Of a stretch of DNA of 64,000 nt, positions 24,721-41,650 are shown in pieces. A model generated the notes under the pieces. It was given only the letters and a program-made list of their open reading frames with translations, ran no database searches and had not been told where the DNA came from. Origin of the DNA: Muscardinus avellanarius. Its lineage: Eukaryota > Chordata > Mammalia > Rodentia > Gliridae. The DNA lies in contig OY726563.1 in the NCBI GenBank assembly GCA_963383645.1, positions 41,868,331 through 41,932,330 on the forward strand, in the 5' to 3' direction. Every line of letters starts with the position of its first letter. Positions within the stretch are counted from its first letter, which is position 1. A program made the translations under genes and the position numbers.

Positions 24721-27049
24721 GTGGGGTCTTAAGGGGCTGAGAGGTGCCCTCTAGAGGGCTGCAGATATCAGAAGGGTTCATGAGGGACATCAGGTATCTC
24801 TGGGGCTCTTGAGGGTTCAGGAGAATTGGCAGGGGAAAGGGGGATATGGGTTTGGAGGCATAGTGACCTCTAGGGGTTAGAGGCACCTGCAGGCATTATT
24901 CAAGCCTCATAGGTAGCTTGAAGGTCTGTGGGCATCGACAGGATGGGATGAGTCTAGGCGGGCGGGGGATTGGGGCTCCTCAGGGCTCCCAGGCATTGTC
25001 GTGGAGCCAGAGGGCCAGGGTTTCTTGGGCTTGTGTGAGCCGGAGTGTATGACTGGGAGCATGGCTGACCATGTGCCAGGTGGAGACCGAGTGTTGGCAG
25101 AATGAGCTCAGCATGGCAGAGCGAGAGCAGGCCCTGCGTCTGAAGAGCCGGGCGGTGGAGCTACTGCCGGATGGGATTGCCAACCTCGCCAAGCTGCAGG
25201 TAGGCTGGGGCTGAGGCTGAGGCTGAGACTGGGCCAGGAGGGGCAAGCTTGGTTGGGCCCAGCCTGTGTGATGTGTTGTCATACCCCCACCCAGCTTGTG
25301 GTGGAGAGCAGTGCCCAGCGTGTCATCCACCTGGCGAGTCAGTGGGAAAAGCACCGGGTCCCACTTCTTGCTGAGTACCGCCACCTCCGAAAGCTCCAGG
25401 ATTGCAGGGAGGTAGGTAGTGGGGTTGTGCTGTGGGTGGGGCAGGTCTGGTGCCTCCTTAGGGAGCTGTCCCTGAGCTCGTCTCACTGTCTTCTGCCCGG
25501 GGCCCCTTTCCCCGGCAGCTGGAATCTTCCCGAAGGCTGGCAGAAATCCAGGAGCTGCACCAGAGTGTTCGGGCAGCAGCGGAAGAGGCCCGAAGGAAGG
25601 AGGAGGTCTATAAGCAGCTGGTAAGGCCAGTGTGGGGACCCTGGGTGGCAAAGGCGGGTGGGGTGCAGGTCCTGGGGGAACACCTGTTGTGTCCCTGCCT
25701 AGGTGTCAGAGCTGGAGACTCTGCCGAGAGATGTGTCCCGGCTGGCCTACACACAGCGCATCCTGGAGATTGTGGGCAACATCCGGAAACAGAAGGAAGA
25801 GATCACTAAGGTGTGCTGGCCCCTGCTGGCAGGTCATACGGGCAGACAGGAGCAGGGTGGCCACATGGGGACCTCATAGCCCTTCAATGGGCAGAGCTGT
25901 CCAGCCATTCCCTGAAACAGAACAGTGTACACTAGTGTCCCCTGATGCAGTGACACACAGGCCCTGGATGGGTGTGAGTGCATGCACGTGAGTACCCTCA
26001 GTGGTCCAACCCCAGACGTGGGCTCACAGCCACCCTGGTGTCTTCCAGATCTTGTCTGACACGAAGGAGCTTCAGAAGGAAATTAACTCCCTCTCCGGGA
26101 AGCTAGACCGGACATTTGCAGTGACTGATGAGCTCGTGTTTAAGGTGTGGGGCAGGCAGGGTCCACTGGGAGAGTTGGGGTGTGGCTGGCCAGCTGCATG
26201 ACTATCTTATGGGCCTGTATGGCCTGGGTCCTCTGTGAGCCCTGTAGGCGCACTGATGCTTGGGATTGGCTTTGTCCCATGGCGGATAAAAGTAGGGGGT
26301 GGTGGCAAAGGGTGGCCCCGTGGTAGCTTGGAGGTGTTGGGGGAGGGGAGACTACCCACATATCTTCAAGTTCCCCTCTGCCTTTCCAGGATGCCAAGAA
26401 GGATGATGCAGTTCGGAAGGCCTACAAGTACCTGGCTGCCCTGCATGAGGTGAGGGGGCAGCATGCCTGGGGGGCTGGCTGGGGAGGGGCCAGCTTGGGT
26501 ATAAGCCTTCCACTCTTGCCATTCCCAGAACTGTAGCCAGCTCATCCAGACCATTGAGGATACAGGCACTATCATGCGGGAGGTTCGAGATCTTGAGGAA
26601 CAGGTGAGGCATGGGGTGGGAGAGACCCAAAGCAGGACAGTGGTCAGCTCCTTGCTTTATACTGAGAGAGGCTAGACATAACCTGTGGCTAGGCTCAGAC
26701 CCGTCACTTCGTGCATGTGCTGGGGACAGACCTGTGGCCTACTCTGAGTCCCAGTTTCCACCTGAGGCCGAAGGTAGAGGCATGGGCTCAAGGAGGCCTG
26801 GCAGTGGGGGAGAGCAGGAGGCTGCTGCAGGGGGAGGGAGGGCCCAGGGTGGCCCCAGTGGAGTGGGTGGTGGGCAGGAGCTCAGAAAGGAAATGGCCCT
26901 GTACACTGAGGGAATGTGCATTCATGTTGCATTAGATTGAGACAGAGATGGGCAAGAAGACCCTGAGCAACCTGGAGAAGATCTGCGAGGACTACCGAGC
27001 CCTTCGCCAGGAGAATGCCAGCCTCTTGGGCCGGGTTCGGGAGGCCTGA
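14030..27049 (+). CDS. CCDC22: CCDC22, coiled-coil domain-containing protein 22 (complete)
   Basis: Subunit of the CCC (COMMD-CCDC22-CCDC93) part of the Commander complex, which recycles membrane cargo from endosomes with Retriever and WASH and also influences NF-kB signalling (established for the family). Seventeen exons: 14030-14079, 15093-15270, 21530-21662, 22579-22685, 22804-22870, 22962-23140, 23541-23735, 24191-24253, 24346-24465, 25080-25199, 25295-25411, 25519-25620, 25703-25810, 26049-26144, 26390-26449, 26529-26603 and 26936-27049. They join to 1,884 bp, 627 residues plus TGA, exactly the human length. Residues 1 to about 115 form the calponin-homology-like N domain; about 320-627 is heptad-rich coiled coil (for example AAAEEARRKEEVYKQL). 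All introns are GT-AG. Exons 7-17 are compact (23.5-27.0 kb), while intron 2 is 6.3 kb and SINE-filled. The gene converges on FOXP3. Confidence 0.98.
14118..14900 (+). repeat. Degenerate tandem repeat of about 16 bp in CCDC22 intron 1
   Basis: Units such as ggactctaaaatccag (14121-14136), gaccccggttacccgg (14137-14152) and gaaccttaaaacctgg (14153-14168) follow each other head to tail. Looser copies (ggaccctagtaacctgg near 14431, cgaccctaaaatacag at 14511, aaaaccctagtagctcag near 14717) continue to about 14.86 kb. Approximate consensus GGACCCTNAAACCTGG. Confidence 0.65.
15093..15270 (+). CDS. CCDC22: CCDC22 exon 2
   Basis: Residues 17-76, core of the N-terminal CH-like domain (LRAFTTELVVEAVVRCLRVI; ARFRLAMSLAQACM). 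Thr17, altered to Ala in human X-linked disease, is conserved. Confidence 0.96.
15405..15575 (+). repeat. MIR fragment
   Basis: ttattaactgtgtgaccc, gttttctcatctgtgaaatg and aggattaaatgagttgatcc are visible. Confidence 0.8.
15902..18000. repeat. Dense SINE cluster in CCDC22 intron 2
   Basis: Copies at 15903-16090 (minus, duplication ataaagtgc), 16165-16230 (minus), 16277-16490 (plus), 16501-16688 (minus, duplication gaaattaa), 16705-16907 (plus), 16990-17130, 17155-17355, 17380-17440, 17478-17675, 17675-17813 and 17838-17980 (all minus). (TTTA)n at 17449-17475. An L1-like end lies at 16915-16980. Confidence 0.85.
18010..18870. repeat. MIR remnant and three SINEs
   Basis: MIR-like 18010-18112. 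B1-dID copies at 18116-18318 (plus), about 18360-18575 (minus, with agcacatg on both sides) and 18668-18866 (plus). Confidence 0.7.
19520..20050 (-). repeat. SINE and MIR fragments
   Basis: Minus SINE remnant 19520-19640. Minus MIR 19895-20035 (cacagagagcttaagtgatt, acacagttggttaagtggca). Confidence 0.65.
20178..21252 (-). repeat. ID/B1 cluster with (GT)n
   Basis: (ATTA)n at 20178-20203. ID halves at 20205-20282 and 20291-20375. B1 half to 20483. (GT)n 20485-20519. B1-dID copies at 20519-20675, 20750-20955 and 21060-21252. Confidence 0.8.
21530..21662 (+). CDS. CCDC22: CCDC22 exon 3
   Basis: Residues 77-120. Continues the CH-like domain (DLGYPLELGYQNFLYPSEPD, then DLLLFLAERLPTD). Confidence 0.96.
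22115..22450. repeat. B1-dID SINE and L2 3' end
   Basis: Minus SINE 22115-22298. L2-like remnant (ggctccatgagaatggga, agtgtttgttgaatggctg) to 22450. Confidence 0.65.
22579..22685 (+). CDS. CCDC22: CCDC22 exon 4
   Basis: Residues 121-156 (DSAILLRAIGSQIREQLALP). Ends the globular N region. Confidence 0.95.
22804..22870 (+). CDS. CCDC22: CCDC22 exon 5
   Basis: Residues 157-178 in the linker (GSALQQPLRASRLVMPELNS). The most diverged part of the protein relative to human begins here. Confidence 0.93.
22962..23140 (+). CDS. CCDC22: CCDC22 exon 6
   Basis: Residues 179-238, a proline-rich linker (EFQASPLLLPAPAQVPQPAE) ending with ASRLPPQ. Confidence 0.95.
23541..23735 (+). CDS. CCDC22: CCDC22 exon 7
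   Basis: Residues 239-303. Includes LKKQLAEQLRQSWGP and the well-conserved GSRFTHSEKFTFHL at the exon end. Confidence 0.96.
24191..24253 (+). CDS. CCDC22: CCDC22 exon 8
   Basis: Residues 304-324 (EPQALAAPVTDMPATSQRPE then Q), a variable hinge before the coiled coil. Confidence 0.93.
24346..24465 (+). CDS. CCDC22: CCDC22 exon 9
   Basis: Residues 325-364, start of the coiled coil (LESLREQLEGVNRSIEEVET). Confidence 0.96.
24500..24720 (+). repeat. B1-dID SINE with (CA)n tail
   Basis: Plus copy in CCDC22 intron 9. The A-rich tail has become a pure (CA)n of about 44 bases (24676-24719). Confidence 0.9.
25080..25199 (+). CDS. CCDC22: CCDC22 exon 10
   Basis: Residues 365-404, coiled coil (AEREQALRLKSRAVELLPDG). 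Confidence 0.96.
25295..25411 (+). CDS. CCDC22: CCDC22 exon 11
   Basis: Residues 405-443 (WEKHRVPLLAEYRHLRKLQD), the highly conserved middle of the coiled-coil region. Confidence 0.96.
25519..25620 (+). CDS. CCDC22: CCDC22 exon 12
   Basis: Residues 444-477 (LAEIQELHQSVRAAAEEARR), long helical segment. Confidence 0.96.
25703..25810 (+). CDS. CCDC22: CCDC22 exon 13
   Basis: Residues 478-513 (LPRDVSRLAYTQRILEIVGN). Begins with Val where human has Met. Confidence 0.96.
26049..26144 (+). CDS. CCDC22: CCDC22 exon 14
   Basis: Residues 514-545 (ILSDTKELQKEINSLSGKLD). Confidence 0.96.
26390..26449 (+). CDS. CCDC22: CCDC22 exon 15
   Basis: Residues 546-565 (DAKKDDAVRKAYKYLAALHE). Confidence 0.96.
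26529..26603 (+). CDS. CCDC22: CCDC22 exon 16
   Basis: Residues 566-590 (NCSQLIQTIEDTGTIMREVR). Confidence 0.96.
26936..27049 (+). CDS. CCDC22: CCDC22 exon 17 (terminal coding exon)
   Basis: Residues 591-627 and TGA at 27047-27049. Ends GRVREA like human. Cys is found where I recall Arg in human (KICEDY versus KIREDY). Confidence 0.96.
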   Translation: METEMGKKTLSNLEKICEDYRALRQENASLLGRVREA

Positions 27050-27312
27050 GAAGCCATTTGTGGACATCTCCCTAGCCGCACAGGCAGAGACTTGGGGTGC
27101 TGGAGGTGGTGGCCAAGCACCTGCCCGAGCTGTTCCCTGAATCTGCCATCCACCTCCTCCTTCTACAGCCTTACACCCAGACGCCTGCCCACTTGACCCC
27201 AGCCCTAACCCGGGGTGACCGTCCAGCATGTGGGTGTTCAGCTGCAGTTTATTGGGGAGGGCGCTGGGGGTTGGGGGATTGGATCCCAAATAAACGAGGG
27301 GCTCTTCTGCAG
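27050..27312 (+). terminator. CCDC22: CCDC22 3' UTR and poly(A) signal
   Basis: A canonical AATAAA lies at 27289-27294, about 240 bases after the stop. Cleavage is expected near 27305-27315. A GT-rich stretch follows at 27340-27480, as expected for a downstream element. Confidence 0.85.
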
Positions 27313-28006
27313 ACTAGGCTGAGACATGGATCGGGCTCAGGGCCAGGGGTGTAGAGCGAGTGGCAGGTGAGGTGGGGTCCATTTTAACCAGTCAGTAAGT
27401 GACTTGAGAGCTATGGGGGTGGAGAGGCTGTGGGTGTCCATGTGTGTGTACATGTGAGATATGCAGGTGAGTCCAGTGGGTGGTGCCTGTAAATGAGCAC
27501 CTGTGTTGGGGGCACTGCTGCTGTGCAGGGGTCTGGGTACACCTGTGTGACCCTGTACCTGGGGTTGGCAGTGGGCTTATGCTTTTGAGTATGTGAGGTG
27601 GAGGCCTGTGGCTGTGTGATTGTTTATGTAACTGCAGCTCTGAGGGCGTTTGTACTGAGGCAGGCTCTTAGTGATTTAGGGTTTTTGTCAAGTGCAAGGG
27701 ACAGGATTGTGACTGTGACTTTTCCCACTCTGAGGTCATCTGTGAAGATGGTTGAGGCAGGTTGTGTGTGTGGCTGGTTGTGAGGGCCCTGTTTTGGGGA
27801 GAGCCCATCTTGGTGGGCTTGGGGATGGGGCGAGGGCTGTGCTGGGACCTTGGGGCAGAAGATAGGATCCAGAAAGAAAGCCAGGTGGGTAGCAGGAATC
27901 CTGGCAGGCCAGAGAGTAGACATATCACTTCTTAGTCTCTGGACATGTCCAGGTCCCCCTCCCCCATTTTGGCCCCTGACTGTCCTTCTTTTCCTTGGTT
28001 TCGAAG
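27230..28006 (-). terminator. FOXP3: FOXP3 3' UTR and poly(A) signal
   Basis: The first AATAAA on the minus strand downstream of the FOXP3 stop is at 27253-27248 (CCAATAAACTGCAG), giving a 3' UTR near 0.77 kb, close to the known human size. It lies inside the CCDC22 3' UTR, so the two transcripts should overlap tail to tail by about 80 bases. Confidence 0.8.
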
Positions 28007-35574
<7,568 letters not shown>

Positions 35575-36229
35575 TGGGTCCTTGTCCAAGAGCAAGCTGT
35601 AGGTACATAAAGGGAAGGAGTCACACATGTGTTAGGGACAGTGTTAGTTTTAGCCACCTGAACCACGTGGACAGTCCCTCTGGCCAGAGCAGGTATTGGC
35701 TAGCTCATGTCCTGAAGCACCCCACCTCTAATTGTGCATGTGCTGGTGAATGCACATTGGTATCAGGAACACAGGCACATGTATCCACCTGCACGTACCC
35801 TACACATACAGGTCCAGCACCTTGCTCTCCCAAACACACTAGCACAGCCCTATTGTGATTTCCTCCACCGGGGCTTGGGGCAATTTGTTTGTGGGACCTC
35901 AACCACAACAGGTCTCAGCCTTTTCCCCCACTACTTGGGGGTCTGTCTTCATGCTTCAACCCTCCAATACGCACTGCATCCTACATGGATCTCAAAGCCT
36001 TTGCTGATTCTGCTGGGGCTGGCTTGGGACAGGCATTGTGCTACCCCAGTGATCTAAAGATCAATCTGGCTGCCGTGAGGGGACAGGCTGGAGGGAGGTA
36101 GCAGCAGAACTATTGAAGAGGCCACTATAACAGTCCAGGCAAGTGATGGTGCTGGCGCTGACTAGGGTGGTGGTGTGGGGGGCTGGTGAGAAGTGTCTGG
36201 ATTGGAGTCTATTTTGAAAGTGGAGTCAG

Positions 36230-38860
36230 GCTGGGCATGGTGGCGGACCCTTGTAATCCCAGCATTTGAGAGGCTGAGACAGAAGGATCGCAGTTGGTGG
36301 ACAACCTCAGCTATTTAGTGAGATCCTGTCTCAAAATAAAAAATTAAAAAATAGGGCAGGGGCGATATCTTGGAGGTCGAATGCTCCTGGGTTCCATGCC
36401 CAGACCTGCTCCCCCCCCAAAATGGAGTTAGGATAAGTTGCTGGCATCTTGGATGTAGGGGGTGAAAGAGAGAGGGTCAAGGTGACTTCTGAGTTTTAGT
36501 TCAAACAGCTAGCTGGACCAATGTGACATTATCAGAGATTGGGGAGGGGTGTGGGCGCAGGGTTGGGGTTAATAATCAGGTGGGAATGTATGCAGAGAGT
36601 CTAGCATTAGACATGTGGGTGGACATGCCAAGAGGACAGCTGAATACAGGAGTGTAGAGCTCAGAGCCAGGGCAGAGTCTGATAATCTCTGTGGTCTCCC
36701 GCATGGAGCCCACATGGCAGGTGCCAAAGAAAGGAGGGACAAGCTTCCCTTTTTTTCTGGTACTAGGGATTGAACTCAGGAGTACTTTACTACTGAACCA
36801 CATCTTCAGCTCCCTCTTTTTATTTTTGAGACAGGGTCTCCCTAAATTGCTTACACTCGCTTCAAACCTATGATCTTCCTATCTCAGTATCCCAAGACCT
36901 GGGATTACAGGTGTATGCCACTATGCCCAGTGGAACAGGTTTTCTTAAGCCTGGGCCTGTGGAAACTCCTCAACCCCAGCCCTCATCAGCACTGACCCCA
37001 ACCCCTGCTCTCTGAGTCTGCTTCCAAGTGTTGGCTTGTGCTATTCATCCTGCTTGAAATGACCATACTTTCTCTTTTCCATCTGAACCACACGATGCGT
37101 TGTCTTCTACTGTTCCAGAACTTCCCAATGCCCTCCAAAATGGCTCCAGGCTCCTCTGCTGAGCCTCAGCACCTTACACTCCCCAAAGTGCATGGCCTTG
37201 CTTTCTCAGGATCCTATGATCCCAGTCTTTGAGGGAGCTAGAGCTAAAAGGGACTGCCTAAGCTGGGAGTAGTGGCGCACGCCTGTAATCCCAGTACTTG
37301 GGAAGCTGAGACAGGAGGAGTGCAGGTTTGCAGCCAGCTGTAGCAACTTAGTGAGGCCCTCTGAAACTTAGGGAGACCCTGTTTCAAAATAAAAACTACA
37401 AATAGGGCTGGGGGTGTGGCTCAGAGAGAGAATGCCCCTAGGTTTAATCCCCAACACCATAAATAAATAAACAAGAAAGAAAAGAAAAAGAAAAGGGACT
37501 GCATAGCCCAACCTCCATTTTACTGAAGGGGACACTGGGTACAGAGTTCCATAGCCCCATAGTGATTTGAGATCTCTACTTCCTTCTCCAAGAAGTATGT
37601 ATGCCTGTGTGCACACTTCATAAGTCCCCAGCTATGTTTGTGTATGTTTGACTCCCTGTTGGGCCTGAAAGTGTGGAGAGCAGCTCAGGGGAGTACAGGA
37701 TTTTGGGGGGCAGTTGTGCCTGCCTTTCTTTGCTGCTAACTCACAGGGATTGTCAGAGCTGTGGTGCCAAGGAAGATGGGTGTGAGATCTTCTTCTTTTT
37801 TTTGTGGTACTGGGGATGGAACACAGGGGCATTCTACCTCCAAGCTATACCTCCAGCCCTATTTTTTTTAATTCTGAAACAGGGTCTCACTAAGTTGCAG
37901 AGGGCCTCGCTAAGTAGCTGAGGCTGGGCGTGAACCTGCGATTCTCCTGTCTCAGCCTCCCAAGTGCTGGGATTACAGGTGTGGACCACCATGCCTGGCT
38001 AAGGACCCAGGTATTAAATCTCAAGTCTCTCAGGGGTGAGAACATTAGTGTGAAAATCAAAGTCAGGGTCTCTGGAGGCTGAGAACAAGAGCCTGGGAGT
38101 CCGTGGGAGAGATAGGGCGGTGAGTAAATGAATGAGTGAATTAATGAATGAAGACAGGAATGAGGTGAAGCTTCTACAGGCCAAAGAACAGTCAAGATTG
38201 CCAGCAAACCACTGGGAAAGATGAGAAAGGCCTGGACCAGATTCTCCCTCACAGCCCTCAGAAGGAACTAACCCTGTTGATGCCTTCATCTTGGACTTCC
38301 AGCTTCCAGAACTGTGAGACAATACATTTCTATTGTTGAAGCCACTCAGTTTGTGATACTTAGTTTCAGAAGTTACAGAGCATGAGCCAATGAAGACTAA
38401 TTTTTGTGAGTGAATGTTTGCTACAACCCTGGCCTAGACCAAGTAGCTGGCCCGCTGTCATTTTTTATAGTACTGGGGCTTGAACCCAGAGCTGCTCTAC
38501 CACTGAGCCCCCCTTTTTTGGTACTGGAGATTGAACCTAGAGGCATTCTACCTCCAAACTATGCCCAAGCCCAGTTTTTTTTTTATTTCTTTATTTGGAA
38601 AAAGGGTCTCCCCAGGTTTTTGAGAGCCTTGCTATGTTGCCAAGGCTAGCTTTGAACCTTTCATCCTCCTGTCTCAGCCTCCCAGATATGGGGGTTACAA
38701 GCGTGTGCCACCACCCCTGGATTGCCCTAGCCATTTTTATTTTGTATTTTGAAATAGGGTGTCACTAAATTGCTGAGGCTTGCCTTGAACCTACAATCTT
38801 CCTGTCTCAGTTTCTAAAAACTGGGATTACAGGTATTCACCACTGCACCTGTTGTCCCTT
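36230..38860. repeat. SINEs in the FOXP3 5' intron, CNS2-distal part
   Basis: Copies at 36230-36405 (plus), 36757-36935 (minus), 37264-37470 (plus), 37799-38000 (minus) and 38465-38855 (minus, two copies). Between them, 36420-36750, 36940-37260 and 38000-38460 hold unique sequence with no recognisable feature. Confidence 0.75.
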
Positions 38861-38929
38861 CTGTAGCTATCTGGATACTTGGCCAGTGCTTATAGGGAAT
38901 CTCTTCCCCAAACACATTTAGAGGGGCTT

Positions 38930-39360
38930 GACTCAGGGAAGCATAGCTACATTTTCAGAAAGGGGACCTAGCAATGGTCTGTCTGGTAGTGGGGTATCTG
39001 GAGGGCCGGGTTGGCCAGCCAGCTTCCTGCATTGTCTGTTTGGGCGTCCCTTTTTGACTGGGTTTCTCAGAAGCTGCATGAGGATGTTTCTGGGACACAA
39101 ATATGTTTTCCTATCGGGGTCTGCATCTGGGCCCTGTTGTCACAGCCCCTGACTTCCCCACATATTTCTGCCATTGACGTCATGGCGGCCGGATGCGCTG
39201 GGCTTCATCAGTACCAAGGAGGAAGAGAAGGAGGCAGACACCCCACCCCACGGGTTTCGTTCCGAGAACTGGCTGGCCCATCCTGAAGCTGGTTTGGCCC
39301 AGGTGGGGTGATGTGGGTGTTGGCGGATGTGGTGGGTGACGTCCATCTGGCTACCATGAC
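38930..39360. promoter_or_regulatory. FOXP3: FOXP3 CNS2 / TSDR (Treg-specific demethylated region)
   Basis: About 5 kb downstream of the promoter. Contains the hallmark TGACGTCA (39175-39182) followed directly by TGGCGGCCGGATGCGC, as in the human TSDR, and a STAT5-type TTCCGAGAA (39260-39268). ETS cores (CTTCCTG) are present. By eye there are about 12 CpGs from 38,995 to 39,345. Demethylation of this element is known to stabilise FOXP3 expression through CREB, STAT5, ETS1 and RUNX. Confidence 0.88.
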
Positions 39361-39789
39361 AAGCCTGTAGACCTAGCCTTTCTTGGGCCACAGAAAGGTC
39401 CTACGTTGGAAACTTGGAGAGTGCCAGAAAGTCCCTACAGATATTAGGACTCCTGGGGTCTTCAAACTGTATGTCACCAGAATCTCAGTATTGTTGGACA
39501 TCATTTCTTAGATTAAAAGAAGCCCAGAATCTCAAAACCACATACTCCATGGGGTCTACACATCCAACTTCTCAGTATATATAGACCAACATCCTTGATG
39601 TCCAAACAAAGTAGAACTTCCCAAAGGACAGGAAGCTAACTACTTCACAGGGCCTCCATCTGCTAGTCCTGGAATGGCAGCAAGCTCCCCACATCCTCCC
39701 TCCCAAATTCCATGAATCAGAGGTCAGCGGAACCCCACTCTATCCGGGGCCAGGCTCTGCCACCACCTGGCTTTAACTCTCCTCCAGCT

Positions 39790-39798
39790 CATGCAAAT
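39790..39798 (+). promoter_or_regulatory. Octamer motif
   Basis: A perfect ATGCAAAT lies in unique sequence about 0.45 kb on the promoter side of CNS2. OCT1/2 binding is only inferred. The remainder of 39,360-40,735 shows no other recognisable element. Confidence 0.35.
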
Positions 39799-40734
39799 TG
39801 TGAATTGGGACAGGAATAGCAGCCATTTTCCAAAGTTAATGCACATGAAACATGTAGGCAGAATGTCAATAATTGGTAAATGGACACTTACATGGCCTGT
39901 CTCCCTGTCTGTTTGGGAACAATGTTCCCAAACTCACAACACTCTGGCAGAGATGGAAATGGCAGAAACTAACCCACCATTGGCCCGGGCCATACAAAGG
40001 ATCCCCACCACCAGGATTTCTGGAGGGGTCTTAGCATTGAAGAGTCTAGGGATCAGGGCCAGCTCAGGGGACATCCAAACCAGCTAACTCACTGACCTCT
40101 CTTTACTGTTATTCACTTCTGGCTAACTGGGCCTCCTGACTCATGTGGCCCATGACCTTGCTCATCCCAGCTGCTCTTACAAAGCCGGGCCCCATGTCAT
40201 GAGAGTTGATCATTCTGTCCAAGTGAAGATCCAAACCACACATTCCCCAAAGTGTGCAATGCCACCCTGCAGGGCAACACTGGCTGATCTTGGGAGCAAC
40301 AATAGCCTTGTATGCAACTGGGGTACACTGAATAGAATCAAGGGGCAGTGGAAGTGTCCAGAGAAGTGCTGAGTTAATTTTTTTCTGAAAAAGGGAGTAG
40401 TAAGCCACTAAGTTTGGAAATCTATGGTCTGACCTGTGAGAAGGCATAATGGCAGACCAGGTCCCCCTTTATGTCCCTCATAGGTACAGAAGGAGGAAAG
40501 TATCGGGAGAGGAACAGAGTGAGAGTCCCCCTGAAGAGTCCTGAGATCTGAGTTTGAATCTCAACCCTGTCACTTCATCTCTTGCCCATCTTAGGCCTCA
40601 GTTTACTCTTCTACACTGAGGAGGCCAGAGGAAGGCCAAGACCCTTCCATTGTGTCTGTGTGAGTTACTTGGTGTCTACAGGGTTTTGAGTTGACAACTG
40701 CTTCTTTATCCAGGGGACTGGCTGAGAGATGGGG

Positions 40735-41010
40735 GCAAATAGAGGCAAGGAGAGATAGAAATAGGGAGACAGATAGATATACAGAGGTGGAGAAACAAAT
40801 TGACAGACATGGGAGAACAGAAACACAGAGAAGAGATATGGAAAGAGATGAAGAGAAAGATGTGCAGTGCGACAGAGATAGAGAGTGAGAGATGAGAATG
40901 AGAGGTAGTGAGAGACATAAAGAGAGTGACAGACACAGAAAAACAGAGACAAAAAGTGAGAGATAAAAACAAAGAGACACAGAGAGATATAAACACAAAC
41001 AAGAAAAGCT
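40735..41010 (+). repeat. Purine-rich low-complexity (GAGA) tract
   Basis: Irregular GAGA, GACAGA and AGAGATA units over about 275 bases. The opposite strand gives a long Ser/Leu/Cys-rich spurious ORF. Confidence 0.85.
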
Positions 41011-41419
41011 CCTGGCCTCTGGCTAGAGGACTAATGCTACCTGAAATAACAGAGCACAGGAAAGGGAAACGTGCTGGGGGTACCTGTGGCTCAATATTCA
41101 ATTGTATCATGAAGCAGCAAACAGCAAAACAACAAAGGCCCTGGTGTGAGGACAGATACTGAAGAACAGAACAGAGTAGCAAGCTCAGACACAGACCTGT
41201 GCATAGAGGGAACAGGGTTTGTGATGAATGCAGTATTTCCACATGAGGGATGATAGAGAATACACTAGAAGAATTTTCTGAGATGATTAAGGGAATAAAG
41301 TGATTGAATGAATGTCCAATTAATTTTTTCCAAGCCCTTTCTGCCCCATTTAAATATACTATAGAATAAATTCCAGAGCCATTACAGTGCTACATTTTAA
41401 TATCTAATGTGGATTTTAA

Positions 41420-41650
41420 GTTTTTTTGTGTGTGTGTCAGGCCCTGTGCTAACCACTTACCATGATTAACAGATTTAATGCTCACAAAGAATAAGGTAGG
41501 TACTATTATAATAATCACAGCACATATAAAGAAATGGAGGTAGGGAGAGGTTAAGGGCCTGGCTAAAAATTGCACTGGCGGATTGGATGATACTGGGTTT
41601 GTTCCAGACAGTCTGGCTCCAGTACCCACACTCTTAACCTCTACAGTAAA
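41420..41650 (-). promoter_or_regulatory. FOXP3: FOXP3 CNS1 enhancer, lying inside a MIR element
   Basis: About 2.4-2.6 kb downstream of the promoter, the position of CNS1, the TGF-beta-responsive enhancer for peripheral Treg induction. The sequence is a recognisable minus-orientation MIR (tgtgctaa, aggtaggtactattat, gagaggttaagg, ctccag). It holds the palindromic SMAD element CAGACAGTCTG (about 41606-41616), and TGGAAAAAA, an NFAT-type core, follows near 41649. CNS1 is reported to derive from a MIR in placental mammals, which supports the placement. Confidence 0.75.

Noticed and set aside
40706..41242. 178-codon minus-strand ORF rich in Ser, Leu, Cys and Phe
   Set aside because: It is the complement of the GAGA low-complexity tract, with no domain, no splice context and no promoter.
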